64,000 nt of DNA from JAEKNW01 sp963678375 (GCA_963678375.2 OY782831.1:2232001-2296000), one strand, 5' to 3'; shown: positions 25,342 to 34,355, numbered from the stretch's first letter. Numbers and translations: made by a program. Notes: a model not told the origin generated them from the letters alone.

Positions 25342-27596
25342 AAGATGCAAAAGAAACTATTGAAGAGCTAGAACACTTAAGAGAAGAAAACAAATATCTA
25401 AGAAGCTTGCTTGGAATTTCTGAATCATGTGATATATTTGAAAAAAAGAAAGAGCTAATTGTTACTCAGAAGAGCAATGTTGAAGATAAGATAGAGCTAT
25501 TTAGAAAGTTATTTAAAGGTAGAGAAGATGTTTATGCTCAACGTTGGCAAAATAATAATAAATCCGGATATTCACCGGTATGCATAAACAGATGGAATAA
25601 AAGTAAATGTAATCTACCAAAAATAAAATGCAAAATATGCTCAAACAGAGAATATAAAAGTATAGATAACAATGTAATTTTTAACCATCTAGCAGGTAAA
25701 ATAGTAATCGGTGTTTATTCAATTTTGGAAAATGACTGTTGTCACTTTCTTGCTGTTGACTTTGATAAGAAGAGTTGGAAAAAAGATGTAATAGCTTTTT
25801 ATACTATATGCAAGAAATTAGAAATTCCAGCCAGCATTGAAATATCCCGATCAGGTAACGGAGCTCATATCTGGATATTTTTTGAAGAAGAAATTTCAGC
25901 AGTAATAGCCAGAAAGCTTGGGAGTCATATTATTTCTGAAACAATGAAAACAGGAAACTTATTGGATCTTGAATCATATGACAGGATGTTTCCGAATCAA
26001 GATTATATGCCAGAAGGTGGTTTTGGTAATTTAATAGCTCTTCCCCTTCAAAAAGAAGCTCGAAAGTTTAATCACTCAATTTTTGTTGATGAAAAATTAG
26101 AACCATATCCTGATCAATGGGCTTACCTTTTCTTTATAAAAAAACTATCTTTAACATGTATTGAAGAAATTATTAAGAACAAAGTAATTGAGATACCAGA
26201 AAGAGAAATCCAAAAGAAAAAAACTATAAAAGTTACAATATCAAATCAGATATATATTTCAAAAGAAGGTCTTCCTAAGTATCTTTATCATAAATTCATC
26301 CATTTGGCAGTATTTCCAAATCCTGAATTCTATATTGCACAAGCTAGTCGTAGATCTACACATAAAATACAAAGATTTATTAAATGTAGTAGGAATCTAC
26401 CAAAAATGTTATCAATTCCAACTGGATTACTAGAAAAGGTTCTTTATGTCTTTTTAGAACAAGATATCAAATATAAACTAGATGACCAAAGAACATTGGG
26501 TGAAAATATTGAATGTTCTTTTAGCGGAAACTTATCGGAAAAGCAAAAGAAAGCGTTCAATGAAATAATCAAATATGATATGTCTGTATTGTGTGCTTCA
26601 ACAGGATTCGGAAAAACTGTTTTAGCTATCAGGATGATTGCAGAAAGAAAAGTTAATACTCTTATTCTTGTTCATAGAGTAGAACTTCTTAATCAATGGA
26701 AAGAGAACCTGGAAATTTTCTCTATAGGTTGTGAAATAGGATTAATTGGAGCATCAAAATCTAAACAAACTCTTCAAATTGATGTAGCTATGATTCAAAC
26801 TTTGAAAAATCTATCAATGAATGAAATAGATAAATATGGACAAATTATAATTGATGAATGTCACCACATAGCAGCTTATACTTTTGAAAATATTCTAAAG
26901 AAATCACAAGCTAAATATATCCTTGGAATGACTGCTACTCCTCAAAGGAAAGATGGACATCATCCAATTGTTTTTATGCAATGTGGTGAAATCAAATTTA
27001 AATCAGCTTCTAAACTTCAATTTGATGAAATGACAGTAAATAAGAGAATTACGAACTTAGAAATTGATGATAATTCTGTTTCTTTGCCAAAACTCCTTTC
27101 AACTATTTCACAAGATGAAGAAAGAAACAACCTGATTGTAACAGCTATAAAAGAAGCATTTAAAAGGAATAGAAAGATACTTGTCCTAACAGAACGAGTT
27201 TCACATTTAAAACTATTAGAAGAGCTTTGCATGATTTTCTGTGAGAATGTTATTGTATTAAAAGGTAATATCAAGAAGAAAGATAGAAAAGAAACAGAAC
27301 AAAAGTTGAAGAATATTACTTATTCCGATTCTTTTATAATAATTGCAACAGGTAAATATGTAGGAGAAGGATTTGATTTACCAATTTTAGATACTTTATT
27401 TCTTGCATTACCTGTATCTTGGAAAGGGACATTACAGCAATATATTGGAAGAATTGTTAGAAGTCATGAAAATAAATCATCAATTGAAGTTTATGATTAT
27501 GTTGATAGTAAAATTGAACGATTGGGAAAAATGTATGTAAAAAGAAAAAGAGCATATAAAAGTTTGGGGTTTTCATTTAACAAAGAAGAAAATTAG
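25338..27596 (+). CDS. TOTE-type archaeo-eukaryotic primase fused to SF2 helicase
   Basis: 752 residues. A short coiled coil (1-25) is followed by a primase-like domain with Cys91, Cys98 and Cys101 (zinc-binding candidates), the DxD site Asp141/Asp143 in LAVDFDK, and His177 in SGNGAHIWIF. The SF2 helicase follows: Walker A STGFGKT (421-427), DECH (506-509), TATP, and QYIGRIVR (motif VI). The primase-helicase fusion matches TOTE conflict-system proteins, predicted to act against phage or mobile DNA. It is coupled to RhuM and both lie between direct repeats, consistent with a mobile defence cassette. Confidence 0.8.
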   Translation: MKDAKETIEELEHLREENKYLRSLLGISESCDIFEKKKELIVTQKSNVEDKIELFRKLFKGREDVYAQRWQNNNKSGYSPVCINRWNKSKCNLPKIKCKICSNREYKSIDNNVIFNHLAGKIVIGVYSILENDCCHFLAVDFDKKSWKKDVIAFYTICKKLEIPASIEISRSGNGAHIWIFFEEEISAVIARKLGSHIISETMKTGNLLDLESYDRMFPNQDYMPEGGFGNLIALPLQKEARKFNHSIFVDEKLEPYPDQWAYLFFIKKLSLTCIEEIIKNKVIEIPEREIQKKKTIKVTISNQIYISKEGLPKYLYHKFIHLAVFPNPEFYIAQASRRSTHKIQRFIKCSRNLPKMLSIPTGLLEKVLYVFLEQDIKYKLDDQRTLGENIECSFSGNLSEKQKKAFNEIIKYDMSVLCASTGFGKTVLAIRMIAERKVNTLILVHRVELLNQWKENLEIFSIGCEIGLIGASKSKQTLQIDVAMIQTLKNLSMNEIDKYGQIIIDECHHIAAYTFENILKKSQAKYILGMTATPQRKDGHHPIVFMQCGEIKFKSASKLQFDEMTVNKRITNLEIDDNSVSLPKLLSTISQDEERNNLIVTAIKEAFKRNRKILVLTERVSHLKLLEELCMIFCENVIVLKGNIKKKDRKETEQKLKNITYSDSFIIIATGKYVGEGFDLPILDTLFLALPVSWKGTLQQYIGRIVRSHENKSSIEVYDYVDSKIERLGKMYVKRKRAYKSLGFSFNKEEN

Positions 27597-27916
27597 GTAA
27601 CGACCACGCTACCTAATCTTTTGTAAAGTCAAATAAATCATCTATTTTAGTCCTGTATAAAGTTCGAATACTATCCCAGAAGCTCCACCATACTTCGCTT
27701 TTTTTCGCTAAGCTCTCAAAAGCTACCTATGGTGTACCAGGTTATTTATAAAGATTTTATCGTGTAATGCGAAGTATGTCCTACATAGCTTTATGCGAAG
27801 TAGGACTAAATTTAAGATTCTTGGTTATTTTTTTTATTTAAATATAAATCTATTTTGCAGATAAGAGACAAGAGGTTATATGGATTATTATAATATTTTT
27901 GTTTGTAGGGGCTAAA
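27597..27916. other. Intergenic scar region with second 27-bp repeat
   Basis: No gene. After the helicase stop there is the short inverted repeat AGGTAACGACCACGCTACCT (terminator-like, no strong T-run). The 27-bp repeat copy lies at 27662-27688. Around 27690-27815 the motifs ACTTCGC, TGCGAAGTA and GTAGGAC recur in both orientations, similar in style to the debris behind tmRNA. This looks like layered insertion scars. Confidence 0.4.
27662..27688 (+). repeat. 27-bp direct repeat, right copy
   Basis: Identical to 23494-23520. Continues CCA and then diverges. See the left copy. Confidence 0.7.
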
Positions 27917-27957
27917 CATCTTTCACTCAAATTGATCATTTATGATAGTGAAAGCAA

Positions 27958-29268
27958 TCATCCTTTATAAGCATTATATAATTGCTTAGCTTTTTGGTGT
28001 GCAGAATTAATACTAGATCTTGTTGAATAATATTTGAACTCTGCTTGACGACCCAAAAGAGTAATATTATAGTCTTTTTCAATTAATGCTGTCATCTTTT
28101 CTGCATATTCTTCATTTGCTTTAGTAAATACTGGATATGAGTAGTCTACAATTTGGTTAGAGATATAGATGATATCAGACATTTTGAATAGTTTAATTTC
28201 ATTTACTAAGGAATCGATAATCTCTTGATTATAAAAAGCCTTATCAGGCAAAGTCTCTCTTTTTAAATTAGTTTCAACCACCACAGAAACCATTCCATCG
28301 TTCATTCTTATACCAGAAAGTCTTTTCCAATCATGTTCCTTGATAAAGCTATATAGATAGAAATTATTCTCTTTAAAGCTAATATCCTTTAAAAGTATTT
28401 TTGTTAGCAAGAGTTTCGTATATTCCAGCTCAAGTTTATTAGATTCTGCAATTCTCAGGTAATCTAATAAACTAGGAAGAGGTATGGTAGAAACTAGTTT
28501 GTCTGTTTTGTATATCCTAGAATTAGTTTTTATCTGAATATTATTATTAAATCTGTTAAGGGAAACAATATCAACATTGAAGCTGAAGTTTATTCCTTGC
28601 TTCTTACATTCAGTAAAGAGTCTTTTACTTATCTGACCAATCCCCCCATTTGCATAAAGCATTTTCTTGGTCTTAGAATTTACAGGTTTATGATTCTTCT
28701 TTCTTGATATATGTCTCACCAAGGAAAAAATATTCTTATCTAGTGCAGATAGCCTACTTATACAGATTGAAGAACTAATCTCCCCAAGAGAAACTCTTTG
28801 CAACTTCTCAAGATAGATATCAAGACCAGTTAACTGAACTAATTTTTTGCCTAATCTTTGATTCAACCACTCCTTTGAGTTGTCCGGTCTTCTAAATATC
28901 ATACTAAGGTTACCCAATAATAGATCTTTAGTGATAAGTAACTTAGTTTCAAAGGAACTTTGAGACAATATATATTTTGCTTGTGGTGGGAAAGAACATA
29001 ATCCATCTTGAGTCCATACTTTTGCTGTGAAACTATTTACTTCTGAGAATAGATCATTATAGCGCTTGGCTAGATAATCATCTGAGAAAAAGTAATAACA
29101 ACCATTATCAAACCAATAGTCCTTATAGTTACTGCTATTTACTAAGCCACCTGCTTTATCACTTTTCTCTAAAATAGTAATCTCAAAATAATTATTAACA
29201 TCTAGCTCTTTTAGCTTTAGGGCAAAGCTCATACCTGAAATTCCTGCTCCTAAAATGATAATTTTCAT
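27958..29268 (-). CDS. FAD-dependent oxidoreductase (amine-oxidase/UGM-like), copy A
   Basis: 436 residues. The N-terminus MKIIILGAGISGMSFALKL with ILEKSDKAGG and DNGCYYFF is the dinucleotide-binding signature of the protoporphyrinogen oxidase / amine oxidase / UDP-galactopyranose-mutase superfamily. A later VSTIPLPSL segment and the C-terminal GRQAEFKYYSTRSSI complete the FAD fold. It could act in polysaccharide or lipid metabolism; the substrate is unknown. It differs from the copy at 40346-41656 by only about seven residues, so duplication was recent. Confidence 0.75.
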   Translation of the reverse strand: MKIIILGAGISGMSFALKLKELDVNNYFEITILEKSDKAGGLVNSSNYKDYWFDNGCYYFFSDDYLAKRYNDLFSEVNSFTAKVWTQDGLCSFPPQAKYILSQSSFETKLLITKDLLLGNLSMIFRRPDNSKEWLNQRLGKKLVQLTGLDIYLEKLQRVSLGEISSSICISRLSALDKNIFSLVRHISRKKNHKPVNSKTKKMLYANGGIGQISKRLFTECKKQGINFSFNVDIVSLNRFNNNIQIKTNSRIYKTDKLVSTIPLPSLLDYLRIAESNKLELEYTKLLLTKILLKDISFKENNFYLYSFIKEHDWKRLSGIRMNDGMVSVVVETNLKRETLPDKAFYNQEIIDSLVNEIKLFKMSDIIYISNQIVDYSYPVFTKANEEYAEKMTALIEKDYNITLLGRQAEFKYYSTRSSINSAHQKAKQLYNAYKG

Positions 29269-29271
29269 TTG

Positions 29272-29394
29272 TTAATCACTCTTTTTACTATTTTGGGAAA
29301 CAAGGTCCCTTGTCATAATCTTCTTGTTAAAACATGATAAAGATACTGAAACAATACCAATATTTCTAAGTGAAAAACATTCTCTGATAGGCAT
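29272..29394 (-). CDS. Short leader ORF before oxidoreductase copy A (frameshifted version)
   Basis: A 40-codon ORF with GGAG eight bases before ATG 29392-29394, starting MPIRECFSLRNIGIVSVSLS. Relative to copy B it has one extra base near 29307 and so ends differently (SQNSKKSD) and stops just before the oxidoreductase start. It is not recognised. Conservation of start and SD in both copies, but not of the end, leaves function uncertain. Confidence 0.35.
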   Translation of the reverse strand: MPIRECFSLRNIGIVSVSLSCFNKKIMTRDLVSQNSKKSD

Positions 29395-29519
29395 TAATTA
29401 TCTCCCTATTAATTTATCTTCTTTATCTATGAGATATATAATACCACCAATATTGTTATGTAACATATTTTGTAAATGAATATTTTTTAAGAGATGATTA
29501 ATTATTATCAAAATAGTTA

Positions 29520-29549
29520 TTGACATTTAGTAATCTATCTAATTAAATT
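29520..29549 (+). promoter_or_regulatory. Candidate promoter of the HEPN operon
   Basis: TTGACA at 29520-29525 and TAAATT at 29544-29549 with an 18-base spacer, about 65 bases before the 47-residue ORF. Read by eye; the flanks are very AT-rich, so confidence is modest. Confidence 0.35.
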
Positions 29550-29615
29550 GTAATAAATGATTTTTTGACAATAATGAATGTTGTTGCCCAATTAAAGTAA
29601 TTGGAGGTATGTTTC

Positions 29616-29759
29616 ATGAAATTTAACTTTTATTATGAGAAGAAGAGGTTTATGCATACAGTACAAAATCCAGATTTTGATGTAATATTAATAGAAGACT
29701 TTGAGCTAGAGACATTCAGGATTTTAGGTGAAATGGTTTTCTTGTTTAGGGTTGTGTAA
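29616..29759 (+). CDS. Small 47-residue protein upstream of HEPN gene
   Basis: ATG 29616 has GGAGG eight bases before it. The peptide begins MKFNFYYEKKRFMHTVQN and has an acidic middle (IEDFELETF) and hydrophobic end (MVFLFRVV). The stop is followed within 8 bp by the next start, with an SD (AAGGAG) overlapping the stop, so the two genes form one operon. Small acidic partners commonly precede HEPN toxins as antitoxins; that role is inferred from position and size only. Confidence 0.55.
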   Translation: MKFNFYYEKKRFMHTVQNPDFDVILIEDFELETFRILGEMVFLFRVV

Positions 29760-29767
29760 GGAGTAGT

Positions 29768-31021
29768 ATGTTCTTTGATAAGAACCAGTTCAAAGTTTCT
29801 ATTCATAACGTAATGTTTAAGGAAATTAAAAAAGAATTTCCCGAAATTAGTCACGATGATTCAAAGTATACTCTTTCAACATATAAATTCATTAAAAATT
29901 CTCCAGAATGTTATTATTCAAAAGAAGCATTTGAGTTATATTTAAATTTTTTAACTTCTCATAAAGAAGAATTAATACCTCATCTTATAAAATTGAACTC
30001 TGAACTGGACTTAGCATTAAAAGTGTTAAACAAAATTAATGAGAAAGATATTCATGAGCAAGTACTTTCAAGTGATATTTACAAACTAATGTCATTTATT
30101 GATAAACACCTGCATTATAATTACTTAAAACTATTAGAAACTTCTTTTTACTATTTAATGCTTCTACCAGCCAGAATTAGTAGAATAAAAAGAAAGAAAC
30201 CAATATTAAAATTAGACCTTTTTAATGTAGTTGAAGAATTACAGGACAGTAGTTTTGATGAAATTATTCAAATATGTAATAATACGCTTAGAAATGGAAT
30301 AGCTCATGGAAAGATTACATTTACTGACGAGGATATAATTTATAAAGATAAAAAAGGAAATACAGAACAAATAAGTGCGAAGTATTTTGTGTCTCAGTTT
30401 GATAAATTAGTTAACATAACTAACGGTTTATGCCTCGCACTTCAATTTTTTTGCTCTGAACAAACTGAATTTCTGTCAAAAAATAATTTCAAAGTTCCTT
30501 TTAGTATATTGACTTCAGAACTTAAGGCTCGAATGGATATATCAGCATGGGAGATTCTTGATTGTCTGGATAGCGTTGCTTCTAGAGACGATACAAAACA
30601 ATTAACTATTTTTGTTAAAACAAATCTTAGAGACTATAGTAAAATTCAGTTTTTAGTTATTCAAACAGCTTATTGGCTTGAAAAATTAACTCATGTATAT
30701 GACCGTTTCTTTTTTCGAATTGAGTCAAAACATACAATTGATGGGGCTGGAGCAATTGATGTGAAAACCTTACGTGAGGGAATATCATTGAATGATGAGT
30801 ATAAAATTATTAATTCACTTGAAAATGGATATGTTATGGTTTTTAGTAATTTCAAGTTACCGAAGTTGATTTATAAAGTTGGAAGCTTATCCTTAATAAC
30901 AAAATCTGTATTACATGAAATTAAGTATAACTTAGCTAAATCAGAATATAATTTTATAATTAGAGATGTTTATGTACATTCCCGGAAGACACATTTGGTA
31001 GTTGAACTGCGTCAGTTGTGA
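29768..31021 (+). CDS. Putative HEPN-domain protein
   Basis: 417 residues, mostly helical, not recognised as a named family. Residues 170-182 read CNNTLRNGIAHGK, giving Arg175-x4-His180, the catalytic RxxxxH motif of HEPN ribonucleases. The rest has no other clear motif; a later half rich in beta-type segments may be a separate domain. With the small upstream ORF it looks like a toxin-antitoxin or abortive-infection pair. It sits inside the region bracketed by duplicated oxidoreductase loci, near repeats and gene fragments. Nuclease activity is inferred from one motif. Confidence 0.5.
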   Translation: MFFDKNQFKVSIHNVMFKEIKKEFPEISHDDSKYTLSTYKFIKNSPECYYSKEAFELYLNFLTSHKEELIPHLIKLNSELDLALKVLNKINEKDIHEQVLSSDIYKLMSFIDKHLHYNYLKLLETSFYYLMLLPARISRIKRKKPILKLDLFNVVEELQDSSFDEIIQICNNTLRNGIAHGKITFTDEDIIYKDKKGNTEQISAKYFVSQFDKLVNITNGLCLALQFFCSEQTEFLSKNNFKVPFSILTSELKARMDISAWEILDCLDSVASRDDTKQLTIFVKTNLRDYSKIQFLVIQTAYWLEKLTHVYDRFFFRIESKHTIDGAGAIDVKTLREGISLNDEYKIINSLENGYVMVFSNFKLPKLIYKVGSLSLITKSVLHEIKYNLAKSEYNFIIRDVYVHSRKTHLVVELRQL

Positions 31022-31355
31022 TAAATACAGATGAACCCAAACTCATATTTGATGCAGTCCATAAGTACTATAGAAAAATACTACGTGATGTTAAAAGATT
31101 GCTAAACGAAAAATGGGCTATCCTCGTAATTTCTTAACTGTTAAATACGTTAATATATCAATACAGTGTTTGAATGAAAGAGTTAGGAATTTAAGATATT
31201 CTGGGTTACACGAGAATTTGGTCTGCACCTTATGCGAGAATAAAAGTCCTACAATAAAAGAAATTGACATTCCTGGAAGCTATGAAGTTTTTGGCAATGT
31301 TAGAATTGTTTGGAGTAGTAAATGGTCACACTACAAAAGTATTATAAAAAAATAA
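31018..31355 (+). CDS. Third gene of HEPN operon, split in two frames
   Basis: A GTG at 31018 overlaps the HEPN stop and opens a 39-codon frame (begins INTDEPKLIFDAVHKYYRK, ends at 31137). An ATG at 31113 opens an 80-codon frame (MGYPRNFLTVKYVN ...) to 31355. The frames are joined by a 5-A run (GAAAAATG) at about 31108-31114, and one base less would fuse them into a ~112-residue protein with a CTLCENK Cys pair. It could be a frameshifted gene, two overlapping genes or -1 slippage. Family not recognised. Confidence 0.4.
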
Positions 31356-31361
31356 GTGATA

Positions 31362-31680
31362 ATCGAGATCTCGATCGCTGTCTCAAATCAACAATCTAAA
31401 ACCGATGTCTCACGTGAGACGGCGAGATATCGGTAGTTTTTTTGAATCCTAAACACACAACTCACTACTAAAATAAACACTTACAATAGAATAGTATCAT
31501 AACAATACCCCCAATCAACCTTTAATAGTGGTAGAGAAGTTGTAAATATTACCTGCTAAAGCTTTTAAAAAGGAAATTTTGAGACATCGGTTGAGACGGC
31601 GTATAAATTACTAATAAATAACACTTTATAAGAAAAATCTATCGATATCTCACATGGAAAACTTGGGTGTCACTTTTTAA
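31362..31680 (+). repeat. 319-bp palindrome-rich repeat, copy 1
   Basis: Matches 34037-34355 over its whole length with scattered substitutions and equal length. It starts with the perfect palindrome ATCGAGATCTCGAT (31362-31375), then has a hairpin ACCGAT...ATCGGT (31401-31434) enclosing GTCTCACGTGAGAC, followed by TTTTTTT. GAGAC motifs recur near 31590-31606, and it ends in CTTGGGTGTCACTTTTTA. No ORF. It could be a MITE-like element, a structured RNA or a terminator module at the end of the HEPN operon. Confidence 0.7.
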
Positions 31681-31697
31681 TCAGTTTATTAATATTT

Positions 31698-32100
31698 TTA
31701 AACAAGTAATTTACGTCTCCCTATCATTTGCTCTTTAAGACTAGTTTTCCACTCACTTTCATCATTATAGTTAAAAGTTATATCACAATAACCACGTTCA
31801 ACTCTAGGTTTGCCAGTTGCTTGAATGAATGCACCTTCAATTTCACGGTTTGCAGTGTATAAAAGATAAGTGTATGTAAGCTCATCATCTTCCCAAAATC
31901 TCAGAGTTACAGAGTAAGAAAAGACATTTTCTATTGGAACATTGTTTTGCCAATTTGGGTCATAACTATCTAATCTGATATCGAATGCAAACTCTAAATC
32001 GGGCGTAAGTTCATGAGGATTAAAACTAACTTCAGTAATAGTCCCAGCAAAAGCATAATAGATTGAAAATAATACAATTAATAGTGTTAGTTTTTTTCAT
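31698..32100 (-). pseudogene. Exported protein with a frameshift in a poly-A tract after the start
   Basis: The ATG at 32098-32100 is followed by seven A. With six A the frame would read MKKLTLLIVLFSIYYAFAG (a signal peptide), then about 110 residues including DSYDPNWQNNVP, FSYSVTLRFWEDDELTYTY and a C-terminal GRRKLLV. As sequenced, the ATG frame stops soon. The rest of the frame is clean, so it is either a recent mutation, a phase-variable tract, or rescued by slippage on poly-A. It directly follows the 32102-33568 gene in an operon. A beta-sandwich domain is likely; function unknown. Confidence 0.55.
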
Positions 32101-32101
32101 T

Positions 32102-33568
32102 TCAGTACTGATATTCATAAATTCTCCTTGTTTTAATTTGCTTTATATATTTATCTTCCATTAATTCTAATTGTTTTTCAATTTTGTTTAAAGACTCATA
32201 AAAATCATTATTGTCAAATTCTATCGAAAAAGTTGGGTCTAAAGATTTTAGTAGATATGCAGGTTGTTTAAGTAGATATTTTGATTTTTCATTTTCAAAA
32301 CGGGTTAGACAATTTCTAGCTTTAATTACAACTAAAGTTTCATAATTGTATCTTTCATTATACTTGAATGCCCAATTTTTGTTGATTTTCTCCAAATCGA
32401 AATCGAACTTGAAATAATATGATAAAAACAACTTTGTGCCTTCAATAGTCTCCTTTAAGTCATTATCTTTAGCAAAATATTTAGCTTTCTTTAGATAAGT
32501 ATCTATTGGCCATTTAGAATTCTTAAATAATCTTGTTCTCTCTATTTCTATGAAGTAATCTACTCCTTCTGATTGATATAGATTTTCTAGAGGTCTAATC
32601 AAAGGTAATATTACTCTTTTCTTCTGAATCAATTTATTATAAATTGACATTATGCTTAGCTGAAGATATTTGTTATAAGAGATTTGAGGATTATCTTTTA
32701 GAGTAAAATATTTAATCCCATCCTCAAGCCTATATGATGTTACCGAAAGTATTTTCCTTGTGTTTGACTTAGTATCTCGATAGATATTTTTAACAATATA
32801 CTTGTGATCTTCATTATCTTTGTTATAGCTTGCTGAATGTTTAATAATTATTGATTTTAAAGTATCTACATGATTGTGTGTCTGACTTTTACTTAAGCCA
32901 AAATTCTTGTCAAGCAACCACTCCCAATAGTAGTTAAACAAACCTATAGTATAGCCTTCTTCTATTTTCATAAAGCTCACTTGAAAATAATCTATATGTT
33001 CACCAAAATCAGAGATAGAAGACGCTCTATAGAACTTATATATGTCCTCTGGTTTAAATATGTCCTGTCCTATATACTGTGTATTGTTGTTTTCAACATC
33101 CCTACCAAAGTCTACTAAAAATTGAATATCCTCACCAAAAAGCCTGTCATTCTTAACATGGAGAGGATTATATTTTCTTATGATATTACTAGTTGAATCC
33201 AGTTTAATAGCATTGTTGACCCAGTTATCCAAGCAATCATCATTTTCTGAGTAGAGTTCATAGATAGTCTCTGGTTTGTATATATAGAACCAGTTTGGTT
33301 CGTAATTTTTTAAGTTAATTTTTAAAGTATCAAGCTCTATATCATCTTCTGGCTCATATAACATCATCATACACCAGGCTGACCCTAGATATGCTTCAGC
33401 CAACAAGGTTTTATCTTCGATTAAAGCTTCGAAATAACCATTTGCTTGTTCAAACTTATCTGCTCTAAAAAGTTCCCATCCTTTTTCAAGGCTTTCTTGT
33501 GGTATAGTTTCTCCAATTAAAAAAGTGTAAAAAAGTAGTAGCACGAGTCCTAACAAGGTTTTCTTCAA
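32102..33568 (-). CDS. Exported TPR-like protein, paralogue 1
   Basis: About 488 residues from TTG 33568, with AGGAGG ideally placed four bases upstream; an in-frame TTG at 33589 precedes that SD. A signal peptide (MKKTLLGLVLLLFYTFLIG) is followed by a TPR-like helical segment (EKGWELFRADKFEQANGYF, then LAEAYLGSAWCMMML). The first ~80 residues are almost identical to the paralogue at 37773-39236, the rest has diverged strongly with only scattered shared motifs (FNYYWEWL, IVIKHS, IVKNI). Periplasmic; role unknown. The stop is followed at once by the frameshifted small exported gene. Confidence 0.55.
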   Translation of the reverse strand: MKKTLLGLVLLLFYTFLIGETIPQESLEKGWELFRADKFEQANGYFEALIEDKTLLAEAYLGSAWCMMMLYEPEDDIELDTLKINLKNYEPNWFYIYKPETIYELYSENDDCLDNWVNNAIKLDSTSNIIRKYNPLHVKNDRLFGEDIQFLVDFGRDVENNNTQYIGQDIFKPEDIYKFYRASSISDFGEHIDYFQVSFMKIEEGYTIGLFNYYWEWLLDKNFGLSKSQTHNHVDTLKSIIIKHSASYNKDNEDHKYIVKNIYRDTKSNTRKILSVTSYRLEDGIKYFTLKDNPQISYNKYLQLSIMSIYNKLIQKKRVILPLIRPLENLYQSEGVDYFIEIERTRLFKNSKWPIDTYLKKAKYFAKDNDLKETIEGTKLFLSYYFKFDFDLEKINKNWAFKYNERYNYETLVVIKARNCLTRFENEKSKYLLKQPAYLLKSLDPTFSIEFDNNDFYESLNKIEKQLELMEDKYIKQIKTRRIYEYQY

Positions 33569-33612
33569 AGTTCCTCCTTTGCAATGCAATTATTATTTTT
33601 TATTGAATTTTA

Positions 33613-33640
33613 AATATAAACCATGCCTTATATTTGTCAA
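33613..33640 (-). promoter_or_regulatory. Promoter of exported paralogue 1
   Basis: Minus strand TTGACA (33635-33640), 16-base spacer, TATATT (33613-33618). The same layout is conserved upstream of paralogue 2 near 39276-39305, in line with duplication of promoter and 5' coding region together. Confidence 0.5.
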
Positions 33641-33693
33641 TAAATTATAGCTTATTAATACATTTTATTTGTGGAGAATGTTTAACTACCAAG

Positions 33694-34059
33694 CTACCAA
33701 TCCCAGCTGTTACCCTTAAAGTACTTAATAATATTGAACATCCACAGACTTTCTTGACAAATTTTCTTAATATAAAGCTTATGTATAAAACAATGTTTAA
33801 AGTGTACTTTGTTATCAATTGCTTCTTTTAATAACAAAGAAGTGTTAACTTTAGAGTTGATACACCCTGAATGGTGCTCATCTTTATCGATAAGTTTAAG
33901 TAGTTTGAAAATAGAGTAGGGAGCTGGTATAATTCTTTTTTTCTCATAAGATTTGGATAATCTTCTTCTACCTTGCCACTTATAAGAATCTAAGTTAACA
34001 GGCTGGGGAGAGTAGTTCTTATTAAATAGTTTTAATATCGAGATCTCGATCGCTGTCAC
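33694..34059 (-). pseudogene. Fragment resembling a phage portal protein N-terminal region
   Basis: The frame reads RRRLSKSYEKKRIIPAPYS, then LLKLIDKDEHHSGCINSKVN, which recalls the N-terminal part of portal proteins (proline-rich segment, then a Cys-Ile-x-x-Lys block). It begins inside copy 2 of the 319-bp repeat and breaks off after about 110 residues, so it is a truncated remnant. No other phage gene is visible. Assignment tentative. Confidence 0.3.
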
Positions 34060-34355
34060 AAATCAACAATCTAAAACCGCTGTCTCACGTGAGACAGCGA
34101 GATATCGGTTGTTTTTTTAGTACCCTAAACACACAACTAGCTACTAACATAAACACTTACAGTAGATTAGTATCATTGTTATACCCCTAAACAACCCTTA
34201 ATGGTGGAAGAGAAGTTGTAAATATTACCTGCTAAAGCTGTTAAAATAGAAATTTTGAGACATCGATTGAGACAGCGTATAAATAACTAAAAAATAACAC
34301 TTTAAAAGAAATAGCTATCGATGTCTAACATGGAAAACTTGGGTGTCACTTTTTA
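34037..34355 (+). repeat. 319-bp palindrome-rich repeat, copy 2
   Basis: Same orientation and length as copy 1, with about 30 substitutions. Here the central palindrome is longer: CGCTGTCTCAC and its exact complement (34078-34099), because changes on both arms restore pairing. It lies at the broken start of the portal-like fragment, as if inserted there. No ORF and no transposase. Confidence 0.7.

Larger units (their letters stand above)
27917..29440 (-). repeat. Duplicated 1.5-kb segment, copy A
   Basis: Nearly identical to 40305-41827 in the same orientation. It includes a whole FAD oxidoreductase gene, about 170 bp upstream of it with a short leader ORF, and about 40 bp downstream. Similarity stops abruptly after GAGATATATA on the upstream side. 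The copies enclose about 10.9 kb and could recombine to delete it. Confidence 0.85.

Noticed and set aside
23494..27688. 27-bp repeats as tRNA 3' ends because of GTTCGAAT and CTCCACCA-like strings
   Set aside because: Spacing from the would-be T-loop to CCA is too long and no matching T-stem or acceptor arm exists. The left copy lacks the full CCA.
29633..29854. Minus-strand 73-codon ORF opposite the HEPN leader gene
   Set aside because: The plus-strand 47- and 417-codon genes have SDs, proper spacing and better composition; the minus ORF is a shadow.
33634..33831. Plus-strand 65-codon ORF near the duplicated promoter
   Set aside because: It covers the promoter of paralogue 1 and overlaps the portal-like fragment; no SD and low-complexity composition.
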